Assembly (NCBI GenBank): GCA_034432795.1 | Contig: DAOUBF010000078.1 | Span: forward strand, 1 to 64,000 | Reading direction: 5' to 3' | DNA length: 64,000 bases | DNA from: DAOUBF01 sp034432795 | GTDB taxonomy: Bacteria > Chloroflexota > Anaerolineae > DSLN01 | Shown: positions 25,601 through 32,401 of the stretch, in pieces | How positions within the stretch are numbered: the first letter of the stretch is position 1 | Layout of the letters: the number at the start of each line of letters is the position of its first letter | Notes under the pieces: generated by a model | What the model saw: the letters and a program-made list of their open reading frames with translations, nothing else | Told to the model about the DNA's origin: nothing | Databases searched by the model: none | Translations under genes and position numbers: made by a program

Positions 25601-27201
25601 AGCAGATCATCGCCCGCATCCAGGAACTCGGCCTCAACTGCGTGGTGGTGGCCTCATGCAGCCCGCGCACGCATGAACCGCTGTTCCAGGACGCCCTGCG
25701 CCAGGCCGGGCTGAATCCCTACCTGCTTGAGATGGCTAACATCCGCAACCAGTGCTCCTGGGTGCATTCGGACGACTGGGAGGTGGCGACCGAGAAAGCC
25801 AAAGCCCTGGTGCGCATGGCGGTGGCGCGGGCGGCCACCTTGGAGCCGCTCACCCCGATTGAAACGCGGGTGACTCAGGCGGCCCTGGTCATCGGTGGCG
25901 GCGTGGCCGGGATGACCGCCGCCCTGACGCTGGCCGACCAGGGCTATCCGGTGCATCTGGTGGAGCGCAGCCCAGAGCTGGGCGGCAACCTGCGCCACAT
26001 CACCGCCCTTCAGGATGGGAGCGACCCCCAGGCTTACCTGCGCGACCTGATCGCCAGGGTCAGCGCCCACCCGTTGATTCAAATACACACCCGCTCGGCG
26101 CTGGTGGACACGAACGGCTTCGTCGGCAATTTCACCAGCCGGCTGCGCGCTACCGACGGCAGCGAGACCGAGGTGGAGCACGGTGTCATCATCGTCGCCA
26201 GCGGCGGCCAGGAGTATCGCGGCAACGACTACGGCTACGGCAGCGACCCGCGCATCCTCACCCAGCAGGAATTTGAATCCAGCTACCTGGCAGGTCGCGG
26301 AGACCTGCCAGGTCTGCCCGCATCCGTCGTCATGATCCAGTGCATCGGCCCGGCGGAGCGCTATTGCAGCCGCATCTGCTGCAGCGTTGCTCTGAAGAAT
26401 GCCCTGCGGCTGAAGGCCCTACGGCCCGATGCCCACGTTACCATCCTGTACAGGGACCTGCGGGTTTACGGCAAGAAAGAGGCCCTGTACACCCAGGCCC
26501 GCCAAGCCGGCGTGCTGTTCATCCGCTATGACGACGCCCACCGCCCGGAGGTGACCGCTGGCGACAGACTGCGCGTGCGCGCCCACGATCCCATCCTGGG
26601 CATTGACCTGGAGCTAACGCCTGACCTGCTGGTCCTGAGTATGCCGGTTGTGCCTGCTGAGGGGGCGCAGGAACTCGCCCACATCCTCAAAGTGCCGGTG
26701 GACGCCGACGGCTTCTTCCTGGAAGCGCACGTGAAACTGCGCCCGGTGGATTTCGCCTCGGAGGGTATCTTCATGGCCGGCCTGGCCCACTACCCCAAGC
26801 TGCTGGACGAGAGCATCGCCCAGGCCCAGGCCGCCGCCGCACGCGCCGCCACCATCCTGTCCCACGCCACGCGCCCGGCGGGCGGCAGTGTCGCCCAGGT
26901 GGACCCGGCGAAGTGCACCGGCTGCCTGACCTGCGTGCGTCTCTGTCCCTTTGATGTCCCTGTCATCCGCCCGGACCTGGTGGGCGTGGGGGGGATCGCG
27001 GGCGCGGCCTACATTGAACCGGCGCTGTGCCAGGGCTGCGGCATCTGCGCCAGCGAATGCCCCGCCCAGGCGATCCAGGTGCTGCACTACAAAAACGAGC
27101 AGATCGCCATCAAGGTCCGTTCACTGTTTGGGGCGGACCTGACCCCCCAGCCCCCCGCCCTCTTAGGGAAGGGGCCGGGGGGAGAGGTTCGGACTCCATG
27201 A
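22636..27201 (+). CDS. HdrA-type flavoprotein with embedded GltD/NfnB-like module
   Basis: A 1,521-residue electron-transfer protein built from three FAD Rossmann units. An HdrA N-terminus (VMVVGGGIGGMQASLDLAEA) runs into a ferredoxin motif (KCVGCGDCAKVCP). It is followed by a complete glutamate-synthase-beta/NfnB-like module: helical [4Fe-4S] part, FAD site VAIIGAGPCGLTAAQDL, NAD(P) site VLGGGNVAIDCARTA. The first HdrA then resumes (CLACGVCSECLSC...). A second HdrA follows (VFVCHCGTNIGGY..., FAD site ALVIGGGVAGMTAAL) with two C-terminal [4Fe-4S] motifs (KCTGCLTCVRLCP, LCQGCGICASECP). The last 20 residues derive from a G-rich repeat. With MvhD and HdrCB it should pass electrons, possibly by bifurcation from NAD(P)H, to MetVF. 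GTG 22612 is an alternative start. Confidence 0.9.
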   Translation: MTGNGHPPAASDTPIGAVMVVGGGIGGMQASLDLAEAGFKVTLVESKSAIGGHMAQLDKTFPTNDCAMCTLAPRLVETGRHLNIDILTDTEVVSVDGEVGHFRVTLRRKPRYIDVTKCVGCGDCAKVCPVVIPSHFDEGLTVQRAAHRLYPQAIPAAYAIEKRGIAPCRDACPAGQRAQGYIALIREGRYEEALRVIKEDNPFPGICGRICNHRCETACNRGLVDEPINIRALKRFVTDKVYARPRVPQAPAERKYPERVAIIGAGPCGLTAAQDLCKLGYGVTVFEALPVAGGMLRVGVPEFRLPTEIIEREVQDILDLGVELRLNTPVTNLDDVFAQGFNAVLIAVGAHEGKKLPIPGADLPEVLVSTQFLKDVRLSDLGAGADPRPLIAGRRVLVLGGGNVAIDCARTAVRLGAAEVALACLESRETMPAHASEVAEAEAEGVKLYPSRSFKRILDQDGHVAGVECLDVTFMQFDEEGRLTLETRPDSEHVIPCDTVIFAIGQRVGLAFIPESAGVGITRRATIAVNPNTYAATRPGVFAAGDATTGTAFVIEAVAAGHKVAQSIHRYLRGEDLEPKPKPDLPVVKLSREEVAEKLARGEIKVTPRVPMRARTPAERIGSFAEVDLGYSDEEAQAEAARCLACGVCSECLSCVTVCKANAIDHDMVERIETVEVGAIILAPGYQVYNARLSQEFGLGRYPNVVTALQFERLLSASGPTGGHVQRPSDGARPRRIAFLQCVGSRDQTHDYCSAVCCMYAAKEAIMAKEHAPDTEVTIFMMDVRAFSKGYEEYYRRAEKRYGVKYVRCRISAVREDPLTRNLIVRTWSGDDGQLVEAEFDLVVLSVGMEVSDSVKRLARDLRIELDPYGFCHTTLFDPLQTSRPGIYVAGPFHEPKDIPETVIEASGAAAAAARHLAPARHTLTRRREYPPERDVTGEAPRIGVFVCHCGTNIGGYLDVPGVAEYARSLPGVVHAEDNLYTCSQDSIKQIIARIQELGLNCVVVASCSPRTHEPLFQDALRQAGLNPYLLEMANIRNQCSWVHSDDWEVATEKAKALVRMAVARAATLEPLTPIETRVTQAALVIGGGVAGMTAALTLADQGYPVHLVERSPELGGNLRHITALQDGSDPQAYLRDLIARVSAHPLIQIHTRSALVDTNGFVGNFTSRLRATDGSETEVEHGVIIVASGGQEYRGNDYGYGSDPRILTQQEFESSYLAGRGDLPGLPASVVMIQCIGPAERYCSRICCSVALKNALRLKALRPDAHVTILYRDLRVYGKKEALYTQARQAGVLFIRYDDAHRPEVTAGDRLRVRAHDPILGIDLELTPDLLVLSMPVVPAEGAQELAHILKVPVDADGFFLEAHVKLRPVDFASEGIFMAGLAHYPKLLDESIAQAQAAAARAATILSHATRPAGGSVAQVDPAKCTGCLTCVRLCPFDVPVIRPDLVGVGGIAGAAYIEPALCQGCGICASECPAQAIQVLHYKNEQIAIKVRSLFGADLTPQPPALLGKGPGGEVRTP
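26285..26313. repeat. 12-bp perfect palindrome inside the hdrA-like gene
   Basis: ACCTGGCAGGTC and GACCTGCCAGGT flank a GCGGA loop. It encodes the loop YLAGRGDLPGLP between two conserved HdrA strands, which suggests an in-frame insertion of a palindromic repeat. Confidence 0.6.
27153..27187. repeat. G-rich palindromic repeat (family A) at the hdrA 3' end
   Basis: CCAGCCCCCCGCCCTC and AAGGGGCCGGGGGGAG form a stem that spans the last codons of the hdrA-like gene and precedes the mvhD start at 27198. Confidence 0.6.
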
Positions 27202-27722
27202 GCGCTGAGGCATTTGAACCGGAGATCGTGGCCTTCTGCTGCCACTACTGTGCCTACGGCGCCGCCGACCTGGCCGGCAACCTGCGCATCCAGTACCCGG
27301 CCAACGTCAAGATCGTGCGCCTGCCCTGCACCGGCAAGCTGGACGTCTTGCTCGTGCTGGAGACCCTGGAGGCCGGCGCCGATGGCGTCATGGTCGCGGG
27401 CTGTTTGGAGGGGGATTGCCATTTCCGGGAGGGCAACCTGAATGCCAAACGGCGCGTGGCCTACGCACGACACCTCCTGCAGCAGATCGGGCTGGAGCCT
27501 GAGCGCGTGGAGATGTTCACCCTGTCTTCGGCCATGGGCCGCCAGTTCGCCGAGGCCGCAACGGAAATGACCGAGCGGATCCGCACACTGGGGCCAAGCC
27601 CGTTGAGGAGAGGAACGCATGGAAACATCGGGAACCCCCTCCCCTCTTGCGGGGGAGGGTTGGGGCAGAGGGCAATGTCACCCCCTCCCCCACAGAGGGG
27701 GGAGGGTTGGGGTGGGGGGTGA
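27198..27722 (+). CDS. mvhD: MvhD/FlpD-type [2Fe-2S] electron adaptor
   Basis: MvhD carries electrons between an oxidoreductase and HdrA. The 174-residue protein has the conserved cysteines CCHYCAYGAADLAG near residue 13, RLPCTGKLD near 42 and GADGVMVAGCLEGDCHFREGN near 65-80. Its ATG overlaps the hdrA-like stop codon (ATGA). MvhD is normally about 140 residues; the extra 35 at the C-terminus (NPLPSCGGGL..., PPPPQRGEGWGG) are translated from a family A repeat. In acetogens MvhD-HdrABC is linked to MetVF, as here. Confidence 0.9.
   Translation: MSAEAFEPEIVAFCCHYCAYGAADLAGNLRIQYPANVKIVRLPCTGKLDVLLVLETLEAGADGVMVAGCLEGDCHFREGNLNAKRRVAYARHLLQQIGLEPERVEMFTLSSAMGRQFAEAATEMTERIRTLGPSPLRRGTHGNIGNPLPSCGGGLGQRAMSPPPPQRGEGWGGG
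27630..27720. repeat. G-rich palindromic repeat (family A), double copy in mvhD
   Basis: Two inverted units, CCCCTCCCCTCTTGCGGGGG and CCCCCTCCCCCACAGAGGGG, each followed by GAGGGTTGGGG, form the 3' end of the mvhD frame. Confidence 0.7.
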
Positions 27723-27763
27723 TGACCCGTTGAGTCCCTGTGCCCTGATGTCGGAGGTCCGGG

Positions 27764-28501
27764 ATGATCGTCGCAGAACAGAAACCGCTGGAAGAGATTA
27801 AGGCCATGCTCAACGGCGCGCACAAGGTGCTCGTCGTCGGCTGCGGCACGTGCGTGACCGTGTGCTTCGCCGGTGGTGCTAAAGAAGCCGCCATCCTGGC
27901 GGCCTCCCTGCGCATGGCGACCCGGCTGGACGGCGACCCTAAAGAGGTCAGCGATGTCACCGTGCAACGCCAGTGCGAATGGGAGTACCTGGATGCGATC
28001 CGTGAACGCATCGGCGAGGTAGACGCGGTGCTCTCGCTCGGCTGCGGTGTCGGCGTGCAGGCCCTGGCCGAGCGCTTCCCCCAGGCCCGCGTGCTGCCGG
28101 GGCTGAACACGCTATTCATGGGCCTGCCGCTGGAGCCGGGCGTCTGGGCCGAGCGTTGCGCCGGCTGCGGCGATTGCATCCTGGATGAGACCTTCGGCAT
28201 CTGCCCCATTGCCCGCTGCGCCAAGCAGTTGCTCAACGGGCCATGCGGCGGGGTCCACATCGTGGATGGGCGGGCCAGGTGCGAGCTAAGCCGGGAGACC
28301 GATTGTGCCTGGGCGCTGATCGTTGAACGCGCCATGCGTGCCGGGCAACTGGAGAAGCTATTGCACATTCGCGCCCCCAAGAACTGGGCCACTGCGCGCG
28401 ATGGCGGCCAGCGCAAAGTTGTGCGCGAAGACCTGCGTCTGCCGGTCCATCGGACGGACGATGGACGGCAGACGACGGGCGACGTCAGCGCGCTCCCTTA
28501 A
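27764..28501 (+). CDS. metV: MetV, zinc-type partner of methylene-THF reductase
   Basis: MetV partners MetF in acetogen-type methylenetetrahydrofolate reductases. The 245-residue protein has the MetV pattern: GCGTCVTVCFAGGAKEA near residue 27, VQRQCEWEYLD near 67, LSLGCGVGVQALAE near 90 and a cysteine-rich block with CAGCGDCILDETFGICPIARCAKQLLNGPCGG (residues 130-162). The tail beyond residue 220 is coded by a family B repeat. It lies 41 bp after mvhD and 32 bp before metF. Confidence 0.9.
   Translation: MIVAEQKPLEEIKAMLNGAHKVLVVGCGTCVTVCFAGGAKEAAILAASLRMATRLDGDPKEVSDVTVQRQCEWEYLDAIRERIGEVDAVLSLGCGVGVQALAERFPQARVLPGLNTLFMGLPLEPGVWAERCAGCGDCILDETFGICPIARCAKQLLNGPCGGVHIVDGRARCELSRETDCAWALIVERAMRAGQLEKLLHIRAPKNWATARDGGQRKVVREDLRLPVHRTDDGRQTTGDVSALP
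28445..28484. repeat. GACGATGG repeat (family B) at the metV 3' end
   Basis: CCATCGGACGGACGATGG and the following CAGACGACGGGCGAC belong to the GACGATGGACGG family. The copy is in frame and forms the last residues of MetV. Confidence 0.6.
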
Positions 28502-28533
28502 AACTGCCCATCCCCCTGGCCTGAGGTGTCACC

Positions 28534-29556
28534 ATGATGGAAAACAACGGCTACAAAGTAGGTTCCAATCTGGAACGCGTGCTCCGCGCCGGATACTTCG
28601 CCGTCACCGCCGAACTGGGGCCACCCAAGAGCGCCGATGCCCAGATCATCCGGCGCAAGGCGGCCATCCTGAGGGGCTATGTGGACGCAGCCAACGTGAC
28701 CGACAACCAGACGGCCATCGTGCGCATGTCCAGTATTGCCGCTTCGGCCCTGGCCCTTCAGGAAGGGTTGGAGCCGGTAATGCAGATGACCTGCCGCGAC
28801 CGCAACCGCCTGGCGCAACAATCCGACCTGTTGGGTGCGTATGCGCTGGGCATCCGCAACTGCCTGTGCCTGACCGGCGACCATCAAAGCTTCGGCAACC
28901 ACCCCGAAGCCAAGAACGTGTTTGACCTGGACTCCATTGGCCTGATCGCGATGGTGAAGGGGCTGCGCGACTTCCACAAATTCCAGTGCGGCGAAGAGAT
29001 CGCCGAGGGCGCACCGGCGTTCTTCATCGGCGCGGCCGAGAACCCCTTCGCCCCGCCCTACGAGTGGCGCCCCTTCCGCCTGAGCAAAAAGGTCCAGGCC
29101 GGCGCCGACTTCATCCAGACGCAACTCGTTTACAACCTCCCCCGCTTCCGCGAGTTCATGGCCCGCGTGTGCGACCTGGGCCTGCACGAGCACGTTTACA
29201 TCCTGGCCGGGGTCGGGCCGATCAAAAGCCCCGCCGCCGCCCGCTACATGCGCGACCAGGTCCCCGGCCTGGACGTGCCCGATGAGATCGTCGCCCGCAT
29301 GGAGGCCGCCGGCCGGGGCATTGAGGACAAGAAGGCGCGGGCCCAGGCCTGGCGACAAACCGGTATAGACATCTGTGTGGAGATCATCCAGCAGGTCCGC
29401 GAGATCCCCGGCGTCGCGGGCGTGCACATCATGGCGATTGAATGGGAAGAGGCCGTGCCCATCATTGTGGAGCGCGCCGGGCTACTGCCGCGCCCCAGCG
29501 TGCCTGCGGTGATGGAAGGAGCGCGATCCGATGGCGATCACGGAACTGTCGCCTGA
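28534..29556 (+). CDS. metF: Methylenetetrahydrofolate reductase
   Basis: MetF reduces methylene-THF to methyl-THF, the substrate of AcsE. The 340-residue TIM barrel shows TAELGPPKSAD near residue 25, VDAANVTDNQTAIVRMSS near 50, MQMTCRDRNR near 89, LCLTGDHQSFGNHP near 112 and GADFIQTQLVYN near 191. In a MetV-type enzyme electrons come from an iron-sulfur partner, in line with the HdrA/MvhD genes upstream. Start ATGATGG 28534 follows a short GAGGTG. The 3' end overlaps hdrCB by 26 bp. Confidence 0.95.
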   Translation: MMENNGYKVGSNLERVLRAGYFAVTAELGPPKSADAQIIRRKAAILRGYVDAANVTDNQTAIVRMSSIAASALALQEGLEPVMQMTCRDRNRLAQQSDLLGAYALGIRNCLCLTGDHQSFGNHPEAKNVFDLDSIGLIAMVKGLRDFHKFQCGEEIAEGAPAFFIGAAENPFAPPYEWRPFRLSKKVQAGADFIQTQLVYNLPRFREFMARVCDLGLHEHVYILAGVGPIKSPAAARYMRDQVPGLDVPDEIVARMEAAGRGIEDKKARAQAWRQTGIDICVEIIQQVREIPGVAGVHIMAIEWEEAVPIIVERAGLLPRPSVPAVMEGARSDGDHGTVA

Positions 29557-30925
29557 GTTAGCCCGACGCATCCAGCGCGAGACCGGCCAGAACGTGTTCC
29601 TGTGCTATCAGTGCGTCAAATGCACCAGCGGCTGTCCCCTGGCCGCCTTTTTTGACCTCCAGCCCAACCAGGTCATGCGCGCGCTCCAATTGGGTCAGGA
29701 GGCGCTTGCCCTGAACGCCAAAACCCCCTGGCTGTGCGCCTCCTGCCTGACCTGCACCACGCGCTGCCCCCAGGGCCTGGACGTCGCCTGCATCATGGCC
29801 CACCTGACCATGATCGCCCGCGAGGTGGGCATCGCGCCCAAGGTGCCCGAGGTGGCGCTGTTCAACAAAGCCTTCCTGCGCCAGGTGGACCTGTGGGGAC
29901 GGGCCTATGAACTGGGGCTGATCGCCGAGCTGAACCTACGCAGCGGCCAGCCCTTTAGAGACCTCCCCCTAGGCCTTGAGATGCTGCGCAAGGGCAAGCT
30001 CAGGCTGCTCCCCTCCAGGGGGCGCCCGCCTAAACAGGTCAGGCCGGTTGAACCCAAGCCCAACCAGATCGCCTATTACCCCGGCTGCTCGCTCCACTCC
30101 ACTGCGAGGGCTTTTGATCGCTCCGCGCGCGCCGTGTGTCAGGCCCTGGGGCTGGACCTCATTGAGCCGTCGGGCTGGATGTGCTGCGGCAGCACGGCAG
30201 CGCACAGGACCGACACCGACCTGGCGACCGAACTGCCACTGCGCAACCTGGTGCTGATAGAGCAGAGCGGCCTGACCGAGGCGGCCCTGCCCTGCGCCGC
30301 CTGCTTCAACCGCTTCCGCACCGCGCTCTACGAGACCCGCGCCGACCCGGAACTGAAGCGCCGCATGGAGGCCCGCATGGGCCTCCCCTTCCAGGACCGG
30401 GTCGCGGTGCGCTCGCTCCTGGATGTGCTCGTCAACCGCGTCGGGCTGGAGGCCATCGCCCGGCAGGTGAAACGCCCCCTGGCCGGGCTGAGGATCGTCT
30501 CTTACTACGGCTGCCTGCTGCTGCGTCCACCCCAGATCACCGGTGCGCCGCAGCCGGAGAACCCCCAGGACCTGGACCGGCTCATGGCGGCTCTGGGCGC
30601 GACGCCGGTGGACTGGTCGGAGAAGACGACGTGTTGTGGGGCCAGCCTATCGCTCACGCGGGCGGACATTGTCCTGGAGCTTAGCCGCAACCTGATTGAG
30701 CGCGCCCGTGCCGCCGGCGCCGACCTGATCGCCGTGGCCTGCCCGCTATGCCATGCCAACCTGGATGAGCGCCAGGCACAGATGCACCTGGAGATGCCCC
30801 TGCCCGCGTTGTACTTCACCCAACTCGTAGCGCTGGCGCTGGGCCTGGGCGACGAAGCCACAGCACTCCACATGAACATGATTGACCCCAGGCCAACGCT
30901 GGCGCTTTATCTGGGGTCCAGATGA
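29531..30925 (+). CDS. HdrC-HdrB fusion protein
   Basis: A 464-residue fusion of the two heterodisulfide-reductase-type subunits. The HdrC part (about 1-100) has two [4Fe-4S] motifs, CYQCVKCTSGCP and CASCLTCTTRCP. The HdrB part (from about 180) has two CCG domains: PGCSLH... MCCGS... CAACF, and YYGCLL... TCCGAS... CPLCHAN, which bind the non-cubane clusters. In methanogens this reduces heterodisulfide; in acetogen clusters HdrBC more likely relays electrons with HdrA. It starts inside metF (26-bp overlap), so it belongs to the same unit, and is the last gene of the operon. Confidence 0.92.
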   Translation: MAITELSPELARRIQRETGQNVFLCYQCVKCTSGCPLAAFFDLQPNQVMRALQLGQEALALNAKTPWLCASCLTCTTRCPQGLDVACIMAHLTMIAREVGIAPKVPEVALFNKAFLRQVDLWGRAYELGLIAELNLRSGQPFRDLPLGLEMLRKGKLRLLPSRGRPPKQVRPVEPKPNQIAYYPGCSLHSTARAFDRSARAVCQALGLDLIEPSGWMCCGSTAAHRTDTDLATELPLRNLVLIEQSGLTEAALPCAACFNRFRTALYETRADPELKRRMEARMGLPFQDRVAVRSLLDVLVNRVGLEAIARQVKRPLAGLRIVSYYGCLLLRPPQITGAPQPENPQDLDRLMAALGATPVDWSEKTTCCGASLSLTRADIVLELSRNLIERARAAGADLIAVACPLCHANLDERQAQMHLEMPLPALYFTQLVALALGLGDEATALHMNMIDPRPTLALYLGSR

Positions 30926-31384
30926 CGCGGCCCGCAGCGCTTCACCGCTATGTAGAATGGTCATGGTGGACCAGCGCATCTGCGCCAACAATTCAGCCGG
31001 TGTCAGGACAGGAATAAGAGCCGCCTTGAAATCCTCTTTGTCCCGGCTGACCAGTGCATCCAGCCCCGCAAGTGTGGCGCAGGCTATCTGGAGATTATCC
31101 TCAAAGTCGTTCCCTGGGAGAGCCTGTGCTTGTTCCAGCGCCTGCCGATCGACGGCACAGATTTCAAAAGCATCCAGGCAAATGCGCACAGCCTCGCGGG
31201 CGCTATTCAGTCCAGCGAGCCGACGGGCAATGTAGAAGATATCTGTGACAGATGAAGCGACAATATAGCCCGTGATACGGCCTTCATCATGCGCCTTCCA
31301 GAGTGCACTCGCCTCGGCAACCCAGGGCTCGCGCTTAAGCAGGACATCCAGAATAACATTGGTGTCCAGAAGAATCTGCATCAT
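30746..31384 (-). CDS. PIN-domain toxin (VapC-like) with antisense run-on
   Basis: A PIN-domain RNase toxin. Acidic residues are in LLDTNVILDVLL at the start, in GNDFEDNLQIACA near residue 92 and in VSRDKEDF near 111. The domain ends near residue 135 (LTPAELLAQMRW). The remaining ~75 residues are antisense to the end of the hdrC-hdrB gene, low in hydrophobic pattern and unlike any PIN tail, so an original stop codon has probably been lost. The start overlaps the antitoxin stop by 4 bp, the usual coupled arrangement. Confidence 0.8.
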   Translation of the reverse strand: MMQILLDTNVILDVLLKREPWVAEASALWKAHDEGRITGYIVASSVTDIFYIARRLAGLNSAREAVRICLDAFEICAVDRQALEQAQALPGNDFEDNLQIACATLAGLDALVSRDKEDFKAALIPVLTPAELLAQMRWSTMTILHSGEALRAASSGPQIKRQRWPGVNHVHVECCGFVAQAQRQRYELGEVQRGQGHLQVHLCLALIQVGMA

Positions 31385-31626
31385 GTATACTTCTCTATAC
31401 GATGCTCATCCAGCCACTGTTCAATCTCTTCATCGGATGGGGCAGGGCGCTCAGTTGCCAGGAGCCCAAGAGCTTTTTCAAGGGTATCGCGCTTGGGTCG
31501 TAGAGGCTCTATCTCCTTAGCGAGCGTCTTCAAAACATCCTGGACCAAACTTAACCGCTTGGCAGGGGGCCAGGTCTGCACGACCTCCAGCACCGTCTCG
31601 TAATTCAAGATTTCAGGCGTGCCCAT
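31381..31626 (-). CDS. Antitoxin of the PIN toxin
   Basis: An 81-residue acidic protein (ILNYETVLEVVQTWPPAKRLSLVQDVLKTL, then a charged tail ending EEIEQWLDEHRIEKYT). Its position directly upstream of a PIN gene with an ATGA overlap, its size and its tail, which should fill the toxin's active site, support the call. The N-terminus has no clear AbrB or RHH motif that I can name. GGGAGG lies 5 bases before the ATG. Confidence 0.7.
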   Translation of the reverse strand: MGTPEILNYETVLEVVQTWPPAKRLSLVQDVLKTLAKEIEPLRPKRDTLEKALGLLATERPAPSDEEIEQWLDEHRIEKYT

Positions 31627-31658
31627 GATTGCCTCCCATGATTATACCTTATCTCACT

Positions 31659-31688
31659 ATTTTACTCCCAAATCACATCTATTTGCAA
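31659..31688 (-). promoter_or_regulatory. Candidate promoter of the PIN toxin-antitoxin pair
   Basis: On the minus strand TTGCAA (31683-31688) and TAAAAT (31659-31664) are 18 bp apart in an AT-rich stretch. A TATAAT at 31641-31646 lies too close to the start codon to leave a normal leader. Confidence 0.35.
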
Positions 31689-31732
31689 CAGAGCAACGCC
31701 CTCTCCAATTCAGAGTGGGGTAGGGCGACCCG

Positions 31733-32368
31733 CTACCCTTCCAGGAGGCCGGCGCGCAGGGCCTGGGCGATGGCTTCGGCGCGGTTGCGCACGCCCAGCT
31801 TCTGCAGGATGTTCTTCATATGGTATTTGACGGTGTTCTCGCTGACGGAGAGCCGTTGGGCAATGGCCTTGTTCGGCAGGCCCTCGGCCACCAGGCGCAA
31901 CAACTCAATCTCGCGGGGCGTCAGGCGCTCTGCGGGTCCGGGCTGCTGCCGGGATTGCCTGGCCAGGCCGTTGAGCAGGCGGGCCGTCATCTGCCGGGTC
32001 AAGGCCGCTTCGCCCCGCTGCAGGCCTGCGAGCATGTCCAGGAACTCCTCTGCGTTGAGGTTCTTCAACAAATACCCCCGTGCGCCCGATTGAATGGCCT
32101 GTAACAGGCTGGCATCGTCATCGGAAACGGTCAGCATGACGACCTGGATCTCCGGCGCCTGGGCCTTGATCTGGCGCAACGCCTCCAGGCCGCTCATCTG
32201 CGGCATACTGATGTCCATGAGCACCAGGTCGGGCCGCAGCCGCAGCGCCGCCTCCACTGCCGCCTGGCCGTCTCCCACCTGACCGACGACTTTGAACCCC
32301 GCCGCCTCAATCAGGCTGGCGACGCCATCGCGGAACAGAGAGTGATCATCTGCCACCAACACGCGCAT
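31733..32368 (-). CDS. NarL/LuxR-type response regulator
   Basis: A 211-residue response regulator: receiver domain (RVLVADDHSLFRDG, phospho-aspartate in LVLMDISMPQM, lysine in GARGYLLKNL) and a C-terminal LuxR helix-turn-helix (LTPREIELLRLVAEGLPNKAIAQRL). I start it at ATG 32368 (MRVLVADDH); eight upstream codons are non-conserved. It lies 33 bp after the haem-motif histidine kinase and is its obvious partner. Likely targets are the cytochrome genes upstream in the same cluster. Confidence 0.93.
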   Translation of the reverse strand: MRVLVADDHSLFRDGVASLIEAAGFKVVGQVGDGQAAVEAALRLRPDLVLMDISMPQMSGLEALRQIKAQAPEIQVVMLTVSDDDASLLQAIQSGARGYLLKNLNAEEFLDMLAGLQRGEAALTRQMTARLLNGLARQSRQQPGPAERLTPREIELLRLVAEGLPNKAIAQRLSVSENTVKYHMKNILQKLGVRNRAEAIAQALRAGLLEG

Positions 32369-32401
32369 CTCCCTGCCATCTCCTATAAGCAAGCAGGAAC
32401 T

